Source of the DNA: Actinoallomurus sp050942425 | Lineage (GTDB): Bacteria > Actinomycetota > Actinomycetes > Streptosporangiales > Streptosporangiaceae | Assembly: GCF_050942425.1 (NCBI RefSeq) | Contig: NZ_CP192063.1 | Coordinates: 8,990,001-9,054,000, forward strand | Length of the DNA stretch: 64,000 nt | Direction of reading: 5' to 3' | Shown here: piece after piece, positions 14,803-23,332 of the stretch | Layout of the letters: every line of letters starts with the position of its first letter | How positions within the stretch are numbered: position 1 is the first letter of the stretch | Translations under genes and position numbers: made by a program | The notes under the pieces: model-generated | The model's database searches: none | What the model was told of the DNA's origin: nothing | The model's input: the letters and a program-made list of their open reading frames with translations, nothing else

Positions 14803-16548
14803 ATGCTAAAACGCCTGCTGCCCGCGCTGGCCGTCGCGCTGGCGGCCACGATCATGCCCGTGGCCGGCGCCGCGCCCGCCACAGCATCACCCACGGGCGA
14901 CCACGACGTCATCGCCAACCTCTTCGAATGGAACTGGAACTCCGTCGCCTCCGAGTGCACGAACGTGCTGGGTCCCAAGGGCTACGGCGCCGTCCAGGTC
15001 GCCCCGCCGGAGGACTCCCTCACCCGGAGCGGCCACCCGTGGTGGGAGGTCTACCAGCCTGCCGACTACGACGTGAACAGCCGCATGGGCACCCGGTCGC
15101 AGTTCGCCGCCATGGTGTCGGCCTGCCACAGCGCGGGCGTCAAGGTGTACGCGGACGCGGTCATCAACCACATGACCGGCCAGGGCAGCGCGAGCTACGG
15201 CGGCAAGAGCTTCTCGAAGTACGACTACCCGGGCATCTACTCCTCGGCCGACTTCCACAACTACCCGGCGGACTGCCCGGAGTCCGACGACCAGATCCAC
15301 AACTGGAACGACTACACCGAGGTCACCAAGTGCGAGCTGAGCAGCCTGTCGGACCTGCGCACCGAGTCCGACTACGTGCGCGGGAAGATCGCCGGCTACC
15401 TCAATGACCTGCTGTCCCTCGGCGTGGACGGTTTCCGGGTGGACGCCGCCAAGCACATCGGCGCGACCGACCTGGCGGCCATCGAAGGGAAACTGAGCAG
15501 GTCCGCGTACATCTACCAGGAGGTCATGCCCGGCAGCGGCGGCGGCCTCGCGCCCAGCGCCTTCGAGGGCACCGGCGACCTGCTGGAGTTCATTTACGGC
15601 CAGAAGCTCAAGGAGCAGTTCAACGGCAGCATCGCCAACCTGCAGAGCTTCGGGCAGTCGTGGGGAATGGAGCCGAGCGACAAGTCGGTCGTCTTCGCCG
15701 CCAACCACGACACCGAGCGGAACGGCAGCACGCTGTCCTACAAGGACGGCACCAAGTACCGGCTGGCCACGATCTTCTCGCTGGCCTGGAACTTCGGCAC
15801 CCCGCAGGTCTACTCCGGCTTCGACTTCAGCGGCACCGACGACTCTCCGCCCGCCGACTCCAGCGGGTACGTCACCGACACGAACTGCGCGAGCGGCTGG
15901 CAGGGCTGCCTCGACCGCGTGCTCGGCGGCATGGTCGGCTGGCACAACGCGGTGAAGGGCACGTCCGTCACGAACTGGTGGTCCGACGGTTCCAACCAGA
16001 TCGCCTTCGGCCGCGGCGCGAAGGGCTATGTCGCGATCAACAACTCCGGCGGCACGCTGAGCCGTACGTTCGCGACCGGCCTGCCCGCCGGGACGTACTG
16101 CGACGTCATCGGCGGCGGCGTGTCCTCGGGGAAGTGCACCGGCACGGCCGTCACGGTCGACGGCTCCGGCAACGCGACCTTCTCCGTGAGCCCGGGCAGC
16201 GCCGTGGCGATCGACGTCGCGGCCACCGGCACCGGCACCGGCGGCGGTGGCACCGGCGTCGTCCAGGTGACCTTCAACGAGTACGCGACGACCTACTACG
16301 GGCAGAACGTCTACGTCGTCGGCTCGATCCCCGCGCTGGGCGACTGGGCTCCGGGCAGCGCCGTCGCGCTGTCGTCCGCGGGCTACCCGACCTGGTCCGC
16401 CGCCGTGTCCCTGCCGGCGAACACCGCCTTCCAGTACAAGTACATCAAGAAGAACCCGGACGGTTCGGTCACCTGGGAGTCCGATCCCAACCGGTCGTAC
16501 ACCACCGGGTCCGACGGCACCGCCACGATCAACGACAGCTGGCGCTGA
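14803..16548 (+). CDS. Secreted alpha-amylase (GH13) with C-terminal CBM20
   Basis: 581 residues from ATG 14803 with AGGAGG at 6 nt. A signal peptide of about 29 residues (MLKRLLPALAVALAATIM...ATA) precedes the GH13 barrel (VIANLFEWNWNSVASECTNVLGPKGYGAVQVAPPEDS). Conserved residues: DAVINHM, GVDGFRVDAAKH (nucleophile Asp214), IYQEVMPG (acid/base Glu240) and AANHDTERN (Asp303). After domain C comes a Gly/Thr linker (TGTGTGGGGTG) and a CBM20 starch-binding domain (VQVTFNEYATTYYGQNVYVVGSIPALGDW). It hydrolyses starch outside the cell and is controlled by the divergent LacI regulator. Confidence 0.95.
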   Translation: MLKRLLPALAVALAATIMPVAGAAPATASPTGDHDVIANLFEWNWNSVASECTNVLGPKGYGAVQVAPPEDSLTRSGHPWWEVYQPADYDVNSRMGTRSQFAAMVSACHSAGVKVYADAVINHMTGQGSASYGGKSFSKYDYPGIYSSADFHNYPADCPESDDQIHNWNDYTEVTKCELSSLSDLRTESDYVRGKIAGYLNDLLSLGVDGFRVDAAKHIGATDLAAIEGKLSRSAYIYQEVMPGSGGGLAPSAFEGTGDLLEFIYGQKLKEQFNGSIANLQSFGQSWGMEPSDKSVVFAANHDTERNGSTLSYKDGTKYRLATIFSLAWNFGTPQVYSGFDFSGTDDSPPADSSGYVTDTNCASGWQGCLDRVLGGMVGWHNAVKGTSVTNWWSDGSNQIAFGRGAKGYVAINNSGGTLSRTFATGLPAGTYCDVIGGGVSSGKCTGTAVTVDGSGNATFSVSPGSAVAIDVAATGTGTGGGGTGVVQVTFNEYATTYYGQNVYVVGSIPALGDWAPGSAVALSSAGYPTWSAAVSLPANTAFQYKYIKKNPDGSVTWESDPNRSYTTGSDGTATINDSWR

Positions 16549-16554
16549 CCCCGC

Positions 16555-16591
16555 GTAGGCGCCCGGGACGCAACGCGTCCCGGGCGCCTAC
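16555..16591 (+). terminator. Amylase terminator
   Basis: GTAGGCGCCCGGGACGC and GCGTCCCGGGCGCCTAC form a 17-bp perfect stem around an AAC loop, 7 bp after the amylase stop codon. Confidence 0.85.
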
Positions 16592-16655
16592 TGCTTAGAG
16601 CGCGGGAACGCCGTGCCGCTCGGAGTTCGACAAGATCGTCGATCTTCGAGGGCCG

Positions 16656-16669
16656 TGGGAGCGCTCCCA
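16656..16669. promoter_or_regulatory. CelR/CebR-type operator upstream of the xyloglucan-locus regulator
   Basis: TGGGAGCGCTCCCA, a perfect 14-bp palindrome, is the consensus site of the cellulose/cello-oligosaccharide repressors CelR (Thermobifida) and CebR (Streptomyces). It lies 92 bp before the LacI gene start. No cebR-like gene is identifiable in the window, so the protein would act in trans. Confidence 0.75.
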
Positions 16670-16735
16670 GATTCCGGTTTCTTTCTCATAACACCCCATT
16701 GCGTCACATTGGTGACCGGCTTAACATTCCGGGAA

Positions 16736-16749
16736 TCGAAGCGCTTCGA
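16736..16749. promoter_or_regulatory. LacI operator, copy 1 (regulator promoter)
   Basis: TCGAAGCGCTTCGA, a perfect 14-bp palindrome with the central CG of LacI-family sites, directly before the ribosome site and TTG start of the LacI regulator. The same site occurs at 17790 and 24697. Confidence 0.85.
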
Positions 16750-16761
16750 CAGGAGCGGACC

Positions 16762-17751
16762 TTGGTAAAGATCTCTGACGTGGCCCGCCACGCCGGCGTC
16801 TCCCCCAGCACGGTGTCCTATGTTCTCAGCGGCAAACGGTCGATCTCCGACCAGACCCGCCGCCGCGTCATGGACAGTATCCGGGCCCTGGGCTACCGCC
16901 CGCACGCCGGTGCCCGCGCGCTGGCGAGCAACCGCTCCAACGTCATCGCCCTCGTCGTCCCGCTGCGCTCGGGCATCCACGTGCCGATCGTCATGCAGAT
17001 GGTGATCTCGGCCGTGACCACCGCCCGCACGTACGACCACGACGTCCTCCTGCTGACCCAGGACGAAGGCGTCGGCGGTCTCGAGCGGGTGGCCGGATCG
17101 TCCCTCGTCGACGCGATCCTCGTGATGGACGTCGAGATGCACGACGTACGGCTGCCGGTGCTGCGCTCGCTGGACCGGCCGTCGGTGCTCATCGGCTTCC
17201 CCGCGGACCCATCCGGGCTGACCTGCATCGACTGGGACTTCGAGGCGGCGGGTGCGGCCTGCGCCGAGCACCTCGCCGACCTCGGGCACCGCGAGATCGC
17301 GCTGATCGGCGCGCCGCCCGCGGTGTACGAACGCGGCACCGGCTTCGCCGAGCGTACGAAGGCGGGCTTTCAGCGGGCCGCCGCCGAACGCGGCGTCCAC
17401 GCGATCGTCCGGCCCTGCGACCCGGAGCACGCCCGGGAGACCGCCGCCGACCTGCTCCGCGACCATCCGGGCCTGACCGGCATCGCGGTCCACAACGAGC
17501 CGGCCGTCGAACCGCTGCTCACCGCGTTCCGCGCGAGCGGGCGCGGCATCCCCGACGACCTGTCCGTGATCGCCATCGCTCCCGACGACCTCGCGGAGCG
17601 GCTCGACCTCACGTCGATCTCCATCCCCGCCGAGGAGCTCGGCCGGCAGGCGGTCGCCGTGCTCATGGACAAGCTGAACGGCGACCAGGCACCTGGCGCC
17701 ACCCTGCTCCCCTCCCGCCTCGTCGCCCGGTCCAGCACTCCGGCGGCCTGA
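16762..17751 (+). CDS. LacI family regulator of the xyloglucan locus
   Basis: 329 residues from TTG 16762, with AGGAG 6 nt upstream; an earlier in-frame ATG at 16699 would place the operator inside the gene. The HTH is VKISDVARHAGVSPSTVSYVLSGKRSISDQTRRRVMDSIRALGYRPHAGARALAS, including the hinge helix that fits the central CG of the operator. The effector domain follows (VIALVVPLRSGIHVPIVMQMVISAV ... ISIPAEELGRQAVAVLMDKL). The palindrome TCGAAGCGCTTCGA lies before this gene, before the ABC importer operon and before the GH3 gene, so this is their likely repressor, relieved by an imported oligosaccharide. Confidence 0.9.
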   Translation: MVKISDVARHAGVSPSTVSYVLSGKRSISDQTRRRVMDSIRALGYRPHAGARALASNRSNVIALVVPLRSGIHVPIVMQMVISAVTTARTYDHDVLLLTQDEGVGGLERVAGSSLVDAILVMDVEMHDVRLPVLRSLDRPSVLIGFPADPSGLTCIDWDFEAAGAACAEHLADLGHREIALIGAPPAVYERGTGFAERTKAGFQRAAAERGVHAIVRPCDPEHARETAADLLRDHPGLTGIAVHNEPAVEPLLTAFRASGRGIPDDLSVIAIAPDDLAERLDLTSISIPAEELGRQAVAVLMDKLNGDQAPGATLLPSRLVARSSTPAA

Positions 17752-17789
17752 AACGTGACCGATCTCGAAACCCGTACGCCTCGGCGTCA

Positions 17790-17803
17790 TTGAAGCGCTT
17801 CGA
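17790..17803. promoter_or_regulatory. LacI operator, copy 2 (ABC importer operon)
   Basis: TTGAAGCGCTTCGA, one mismatch from the 14-bp palindrome TCGAAGCGCTTCGA, 30 bp before the start of the sugar-binding lipoprotein gene. Confidence 0.8.
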
Positions 17804-17832
17804 CGTTTCGCACACCCCCTGGAGGAATCCCG

Positions 17833-19125
17833 ATGTTCAAGGCGACAAAGGCGCTCGCGGCTTTGACCGCGGGTCTGCTGGCCCTGTCCGCGTGCGGCGG
17901 TGGGGGCGGTGGCGGCTCTTCCTCGAAAGAGCTGAAGCTGTGGCACTACGAGACCCAGGACAGCGCCATGGGGGTGGCGTGGAACCAGGCGATCAAGGAG
18001 TTCGAGCAGACCCACCCGGGCGTCAAGGTGAAGTTCGAGGAGAAGGGCTTCGAGCAGATCCAGAAGACCGCCCCGATGGTGCTGAACTCCAAGGACGCGC
18101 CGGACATCCTGGAGTACAACAAGGGCAACGCGACCGCCGGCCTGCTGTCCAAGCAGGGGCTGCTCACCGACATCAGCTCCGAGGTGACCAAGCGCGGCTG
18201 GGACAAGATGCTCCCCGCGAACGTCGCCGAGACCGCGAAGTACGACGCCAAGGGCGTCATGGGCGGCGACAAGTGGTTCGGCGTCCCGAACTACGCCGAG
18301 TACCTGCAGGTGTACTACAACAAGGCGCTGTTCGATAAGTACGGCCTGAAGGTGCCGACGACGTTCGACGAGTTCACCAAGGCGATGGACACCTTCACGA
18401 GCAAGGGCGTCACCCCGCTCGCCAACGCGGGCGCGGAGTACCCGGCGCAGCAGTACCTCTACCAGCTCGCGCTGAGCAAGGCGGACCGGCCGTGGGTCGA
18501 CCGGTTCGAGCGCTACACCGGCAAGACCGACTTCCACGACCCGGCGTGGACGTACGCCGCGAACACCTTCGCCGACTGGGTGAAGAAGGGCTACATCGCC
18601 AAGAACTCGTCGGGCACCAAGGCCGAGGACGCGGGCACCGCGTTCATGGCCGGCAAGTTCCCGATGTTCTTCTCCGGCAGCTGGTGGTACGGCCGCTTCG
18701 AGAAGGAGATCAAGAACTTCCAGTGGGACACGTTCCTCTGGCCGGGCAGCAAGATGACGCTCGGGTCGAGCGGCAACCTCTGGGTCGTCCCGAAGGGGTC
18801 GAAGAACAAGGACCTCGCCTATGACTTCATCAACATCACGATGAAGAAGGAGATCCAGAACACCCTGGCCAACAACGGCGGCGTGCCGGTCGCGGGCGAC
18901 CCCTCCGGCGTCACGGACCCGAAGAACAAGAAGCTCATCCAGAACTACCAGACCCTCGCGAACAGCGACGGCCTGGGCTTCTACCCGGACTGGCCCGCGC
19001 CGGGCTACTACGACGTGCTCGTGGCCGGGACCCAGAAGCTGATCACCGGCACCGCGTCGCCGAGCTCGGTCCTGGACGGCTTCGCCAAGCCGTACAACGA
19101 GAACCTCTCGAACATCGGCCACTGA
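17833..19125 (+). CDS. Sugar ABC transporter substrate-binding lipoprotein
   Basis: 430 residues. The lipobox ALSAC with Cys22 follows a hydrophobic signal, then a Gly/Ser tether. The mature protein is a cluster B (MalE-like) solute-binding protein: LKLWHYETQDSAMGVAWNQAIKEFEQTHPGVKVKFEEKGFEQIQ, ADSLFDKYG-type motif YYNKALFDKYGLKVPTTFDEFTKAMDTF, and FMAGKFPMFFSGSWWYGRFE. It would capture oligosaccharides at the membrane for the two permeases downstream. Given the neighbouring alpha-xylosidase and beta-glucosidase, xyloglucan oligosaccharides are the likely ligand. First gene of an operon running to GH1 (24666). Confidence 0.9.
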   Translation: MFKATKALAALTAGLLALSACGGGGGGGSSSKELKLWHYETQDSAMGVAWNQAIKEFEQTHPGVKVKFEEKGFEQIQKTAPMVLNSKDAPDILEYNKGNATAGLLSKQGLLTDISSEVTKRGWDKMLPANVAETAKYDAKGVMGGDKWFGVPNYAEYLQVYYNKALFDKYGLKVPTTFDEFTKAMDTFTSKGVTPLANAGAEYPAQQYLYQLALSKADRPWVDRFERYTGKTDFHDPAWTYAANTFADWVKKGYIAKNSSGTKAEDAGTAFMAGKFPMFFSGSWWYGRFEKEIKNFQWDTFLWPGSKMTLGSSGNLWVVPKGSKNKDLAYDFINITMKKEIQNTLANNGGVPVAGDPSGVTDPKNKKLIQNYQTLANSDGLGFYPDWPAPGYYDVLVAGTQKLITGTASPSSVLDGFAKPYNENLSNIGH

Positions 19126-19142
19126 GCGACACCGCCGACCGC

Positions 19143-19176
19143 GGGAGGCGGGTGGCCCGACGGCCGCCCGCCTCCC
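19143..19176 (+). terminator. Intra-operon hairpin after the binding-protein gene
   Basis: GGGAGGCGGG (19143-19152) pairs with CCCGCCTCCC (19167-19176), extended inward by GGCC/GGCC around CGAC. It lies between the binding protein and the first permease. Such hairpins usually protect the upstream mRNA or partly terminate, so the binding protein is made in excess over the permeases. Confidence 0.75.
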
Positions 19177-19192
19177 GTACCGGAGAACCACG

Positions 19193-20140
19193 ATGACTCA
19201 AACCCTGAGCGCGCCGCCCGCGAAGGCCGTGCACAAGCCCGCCCGGCGGCCGCGCCGCGGTCTGCCCTACTCCGTCTACCTGATCCCCAGCACGGTCCTG
19301 TTCATCGGCGTCATCCTGGTGCCGTTCGTGATGAACATCGGCTTCAGCCTGACCAAGTGGGACGGCATCGGCTCGCCGCAGTGGGTCGGGCTGGACAACT
19401 ACTCCAAGCTGATGTCCGACGGGGCCTTCTGGTCCTCGTTCGCGCACAACGTCGCGCTCGTCATCGCCATGGCGATCCTCCCGTTGATGATCGGGCTGGT
19501 CCTGGCGTCCGTGCTGTTCGACGTCATCGCCAAGCGGTTCGGCCCGCGCACGACCGCGATCCTGCGGGCCTGCATCTACCTGCCGCAGGTGCTGCCGTTC
19601 GCGGTGGCCGGCATCGTGTGGGCCTGGATCCTCGCCCCCGACAACGGCGCGCTCAACGCGGTCCTCAAGGCGGTCGGCCTGAAGTCGCTCCAGGAGGACT
19701 GGCTGGGCGACCCGAAGCTCGCGCTCTACACGGTGATGGGCGTGCTGGTCTGGGTGCAGATCGGCTTCCCGCTCGTCGTCTTCATGGCGGGCCTGCAGCG
19801 GGTCGACCCCTCGCTGTACGAGGCCGCCGACATCGACGGCGCGTCGTGGTGGCGGAAGTTCTGGTACATCACGATCCCGCAGATCCGCCCGGAGATCTAC
19901 GTGGTGCTGCTGACCTGCACGGTCGCCGCCATCAAGAGCTTCGACAAGGTCTTCATCCTGACGAAGGGCGGGCCCGGCGGGGCGACGAACGTGCCCGCCT
20001 ACTACTCGTACCAGAACTTCTTCGAGAAGACCCAGGTCGGCTACGGCGCCGCGATCGCGACCGTGCTGACGCTCATCATCGTCGTGGTCATGGCGGTGCT
20101 GATCAGCCGCCAGAACAAGGCCGAGGAGGCGGACCGATGA
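19193..20140 (+). CDS. Sugar ABC transporter permease (MalF type)
   Basis: 315 residues with six predicted membrane helices (first LPYSVYLIPSTVLFIGVILVPFVM). The ABC-coupling EAA loop is seen in YEAADIDGASWWRKFWYITIPQIRPEI, as in carbohydrate uptake family 1 permeases. It follows the binding protein after a hairpin and overlaps the second permease by 4 bp. No ATPase gene is in the operon; in this group a shared MsiK-type ATPase encoded elsewhere usually powers transport. Confidence 0.92.
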   Translation: MTQTLSAPPAKAVHKPARRPRRGLPYSVYLIPSTVLFIGVILVPFVMNIGFSLTKWDGIGSPQWVGLDNYSKLMSDGAFWSSFAHNVALVIAMAILPLMIGLVLASVLFDVIAKRFGPRTTAILRACIYLPQVLPFAVAGIVWAWILAPDNGALNAVLKAVGLKSLQEDWLGDPKLALYTVMGVLVWVQIGFPLVVFMAGLQRVDPSLYEAADIDGASWWRKFWYITIPQIRPEIYVVLLTCTVAAIKSFDKVFILTKGGPGGATNVPAYYSYQNFFEKTQVGYGAAIATVLTLIIVVVMAVLISRQNKAEEADR

Positions 20141-21003
20141 CCTCCATCGCCGCGGGGCGTAGGCCCCGACCGGCCGCGCACCGCAGGACACCGGGCGCCT
20201 GGGCGGTGCTCGTGTCGCTCGCCGTGCTCGCGGTCGTGATGCTGCTGCCGTTCGTCATCATCACGTTCAACGCGTTCAAGAGCCCGGCCGAGTACTCGAG
20301 CCACGGCCCGCTCAGTGTGCCGAAGGGCTTCTACCTGCAGGGCATCAAGGACTTCTGGGAGCGCGTCGACTTCGGCGCGAAGCTCGTCAACAGCCTGATC
20401 ATCAGCGGCTCGGTCGCCGTGCTCGCGGTGATCCTCTCGGTGCTGAACTCCTACGCCCTCGGCATCGGCCGGATCAAGGGCCGGGTGTGGATCCTCGTGC
20501 TGTTCCTGCTGGCCAACACGATGCCGCAGGAGGTGCTGGTCTACCCGCTGTACTTCATCTCGAAGAAGGTCGGCCTGTACGACACGCGGCTGAGCGTCAT
20601 CATCATCTTCACCGCGATCCAGACCGCGTTCGGCACGTACCTGCTGTCGTCGGTGCTGTCGACGTTCCCACGGGAGATCCTCGAGGCGGCGCGGATGGAC
20701 GGCGCGGGCCGGTTCCGCATCCTTTGGCGCGTCGTCGTGCCGATCAGCCGCCCGACGCTCGGCGTGCTGTTCGTCTTCTTCTTCATCTGGACGTGGAACG
20801 AGTTCTTCCTGCCGATGATCTTCCTGATCTCCAACGAGAACCAGACGGTGCCGGTCGCGCTCGGCGTGCTCCAGGGCCAGAAGCTCATGGACGCGACCAT
20901 GACCAGCGCGTCCGCCCTGCTCGGCATCATCCCGGCGGTCGTCTTCTTCCTGATCTTCCAGCGCACTCTCACCCGCGGCATCACCGTCGGTGCCGTCAAG
21001 TAA
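20137..21003 (+). CDS. Sugar ABC transporter permease (MalG type)
   Basis: 288 residues from the ATG at 20137, which overlaps the stop of the first permease (ATGA). Six membrane helices (first AVLVSLAVLAVVMLLPFVIITFNAF) and the EAA loop LEAARMDGAGRFRILWRVVVPISRPTLGVLFVF define it as the second membrane subunit of the oligosaccharide importer. It is followed 16 bp later by the GH31 gene. Confidence 0.92.
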   Translation: MTSIAAGRRPRPAAHRRTPGAWAVLVSLAVLAVVMLLPFVIITFNAFKSPAEYSSHGPLSVPKGFYLQGIKDFWERVDFGAKLVNSLIISGSVAVLAVILSVLNSYALGIGRIKGRVWILVLFLLANTMPQEVLVYPLYFISKKVGLYDTRLSVIIIFTAIQTAFGTYLLSSVLSTFPREILEAARMDGAGRFRILWRVVVPISRPTLGVLFVFFFIWTWNEFFLPMIFLISNENQTVPVALGVLQGQKLMDATMTSASALLGIIPAVVFFLIFQRTLTRGITVGAVK

Positions 21004-21019
21004 GAGAAGGACACCTTCT

Positions 21020-23332
21020 TTGAAGTTCACCGATGGTTACTGGATGCTGCAGGACGGCGTGCAGGCCTCCTACCCGATCGAAGTCCTCGATGTACAGGCC
21101 ACGCCCGACTCGCTCAGCGTCTACGCGCCGACCCAGCACATCCGGCACCGGGGCGACCTGCTCAAAGGACCGCAGCTCACCCTGACCTATACCTCCCCCA
21201 TGCCGGACGTCATCGGGGTGACGGTCACCCACTTCGACGGCGAGGTGCCGCGCGAGCCGAGGTTCCGGCTGACCGAGGAGCAGGCCGCCATCGACGTCGC
21301 GGTCGGCGACGAGGCCGCCACGCTGACCTCCGGCGCGCTGTCCGTACGGGTCGCCCGCACCGGGCCCTGGCGCGTCGACTTCTCCGCCGGCGGCCGGGTC
21401 ATCACCGGCGGCAGCGAGAAGACCACCGCCATCATGGAGACCGGCGACGGCCGCCACTACATCCGCGAGCAGCTCGACCTCGGCGTCGGCCACCACGTGT
21501 ACGGGCTCGGTGAGCGCTTCGGCCCGCTGGTGAAGAACGGCCAGACCGTCGACGTCTGGAACGCCGACGGCGGCACCGCCAGCGAACAGTCCTACAAGAA
21601 CGTGCCGTTCTACCTGACCGACGCGGGCTACGGCATCTTCGTCGACCACCCCGGCCACGTGTCGTACGAGGTGGCGTCGGAGGTCGTGACGCGCACGCAG
21701 TTCAGCGTCGCGGGCCAGTCGCTGCGCTACTTCGTCATCTACGGCCCGACGCCGAAGGACATCCTGCGCAAGTACACCGCGCTGACCGGCCGCCCGGCCC
21801 GGGTGCCCGCCTGGTCGTACGGGCTGTGGCTGTCCACGTCGTTCACCACGTCGTACGACGAGGAGACGGTCTCCAGCTTCATCGACGGCATGGCCGAGCG
21901 GGACCTGCCGCTGTCGGTGTTCCACTTCGACTGCTTCTGGATGCGCGAGTTCCACTGGTGCGACTTCGAGTGGGACCCGCGGACGTTCCCCGACCCGGAA
22001 GGAATGCTGCGGCGGCTGAAGGCGCGTGGCCTGAAGATCTGCGTCTGGATCAACCCGTACATCGCGCAGCGTTCCAAGCTGTTCGAGGAGGGCAGGGCCC
22101 GCGGCTTCCTCGTCAAGAAGCCGAACGGCGACGTGTGGCAGTGGGACAAGTGGCAGCCCGGCATGGGCCTGGTGGACTTCACCAACCCCGAGGCTCGCGA
22201 GTGGTACGCCGCGAAGCTCGGCGCGCTGCTCGACATGGGCGTCGACTGCTTCAAGACCGACTTCGGCGAGCGCATCCCCACGGACGTCGTCTACTTCGAC
22301 GGCTCCGACCCCGAGCGGATGCACAACTACTACACGTACCTGTACAACGAGACCGTCTTCGAGCTGCTGCGCAAGCGGCGGGGCGAGGGCGAGGCCGTGG
22401 TGTTCGCCCGGTCGGCGACGGCCGGGTCGCAGGCGTTCCCGGTGCACTGGGGCGGCGACTGCGAGTCGACGTTCGAGGCGATGGCCGAGGACCTGCGCGG
22501 CGGGCTGTCGTTGAGCATGTCCGGGTTCGGCTACTGGAGCCACGACATCGGCGGCTTCGAGGGCACCCCCGACCCGGCGCTGTTCAAGCGGTGGATCGCG
22601 TTCGGCCTGCTGTCCTCGCACAGCCGGCTGCACGGCAGCGGCTCCTACCGGGTGCCGTGGCTGTTCGACGAGGAGGCCGTCGACGTCCTGCGCGTCTTCA
22701 CGAAGCTCAAGGCGCGGCTCATGCCGTACATCCTGGGCGCGGCCCGGGAGACGTACGGCGAGGGCGTCCCGATGATGCGCCCGATGGTCGTGGAGTTCCC
22801 CGACGACCCGGCCGTGAGCCACCTCGACCGGCAGTACATGCTCGGCGGGGACCTGCTGGTCGCGCCGGTGTTCTCGGCCGACGACGAGACCGCCTACTAC
22901 GTGCCCGAGGGAACCTGGACGCACGTCCTGACCGGCGAGCCGGTGGCCGGCGGGCGCTGGGTACGGGAGCGGCACGACTTCCTCAGCGTCCCGCTGCTGG
23001 CCCGGCCCGGTTCGGTCGTCCCGGTGGGCGCGGTCGAGGACCGCCCCGACTACGACTACGCCGACGGCGTCACCCTGCACGCGTACGCGCTGCCGGACGG
23101 CGCGCGGGTCACCACCGACGTCCCGGACACCTCCGGTGAGGTCGCGGCGACCTTCACCACGGTGCGGGACGGCGACACGGTCACGGTCACCGCCCAGGGC
23201 GCGACGACCTGGCGGGTGCTGCTCGTCGGCGTCCGATCGGGCGAGGTCCAGGGCGGTACGGTCGCCGAGCACGACCAGGGCCTCCTCGTCGAGGCCAGCG
23301 GAGACACCGTCACCATCGGGGGGATCGCATGA
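21020..23332 (+). CDS. GH31 alpha-xylosidase, cytoplasmic (YicI type)
   Basis: 770 residues from TTG 21020 (GAGAAGG 9 nt upstream); no signal peptide. Layout follows YicI: N-terminal beta-sandwich, barrel, C-terminal sandwiches. Nucleophile Asp414 is in CFKTDFGERIP and acid/base Asp480 in HWGGDCEST, within two residues of the YicI positions 416 and 482. The KTDFGE motif is the alpha-xylosidase version of GH31, whereas alpha-glucosidases usually have a WxDMNE. It removes the non-reducing-end Xyl-alpha-1,6 from imported xyloglucan oligosaccharides. It sits between the permeases and GH1 (4-bp overlap), consistent with alternating removal of xylose and glucose. Confidence 0.93.
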   Translation: MKFTDGYWMLQDGVQASYPIEVLDVQATPDSLSVYAPTQHIRHRGDLLKGPQLTLTYTSPMPDVIGVTVTHFDGEVPREPRFRLTEEQAAIDVAVGDEAATLTSGALSVRVARTGPWRVDFSAGGRVITGGSEKTTAIMETGDGRHYIREQLDLGVGHHVYGLGERFGPLVKNGQTVDVWNADGGTASEQSYKNVPFYLTDAGYGIFVDHPGHVSYEVASEVVTRTQFSVAGQSLRYFVIYGPTPKDILRKYTALTGRPARVPAWSYGLWLSTSFTTSYDEETVSSFIDGMAERDLPLSVFHFDCFWMREFHWCDFEWDPRTFPDPEGMLRRLKARGLKICVWINPYIAQRSKLFEEGRARGFLVKKPNGDVWQWDKWQPGMGLVDFTNPEAREWYAAKLGALLDMGVDCFKTDFGERIPTDVVYFDGSDPERMHNYYTYLYNETVFELLRKRRGEGEAVVFARSATAGSQAFPVHWGGDCESTFEAMAEDLRGGLSLSMSGFGYWSHDIGGFEGTPDPALFKRWIAFGLLSSHSRLHGSGSYRVPWLFDEEAVDVLRVFTKLKARLMPYILGAARETYGEGVPMMRPMVVEFPDDPAVSHLDRQYMLGGDLLVAPVFSADDETAYYVPEGTWTHVLTGEPVAGGRWVRERHDFLSVPLLARPGSVVPVGAVEDRPDYDYADGVTLHAYALPDGARVTTDVPDTSGEVAATFTTVRDGDTVTVTAQGATTWRVLLVGVRSGEVQGGTVAEHDQGLLVEASGDTVTIGGIA

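Noticed and set aside
14803..16548. Including the alpha-amylase in the xyloglucan regulon
   Set aside because: It has its own divergent LacI regulator, a different operator core and a strong terminator before the CelR-type box.
16699..16761. ATG 16699 as start of the xyloglucan-locus LacI gene
   Set aside because: Would place operator copy 1 and the AGGAG ribosome site inside the gene; TTG 16762 has proper spacing and matches family N-termini.
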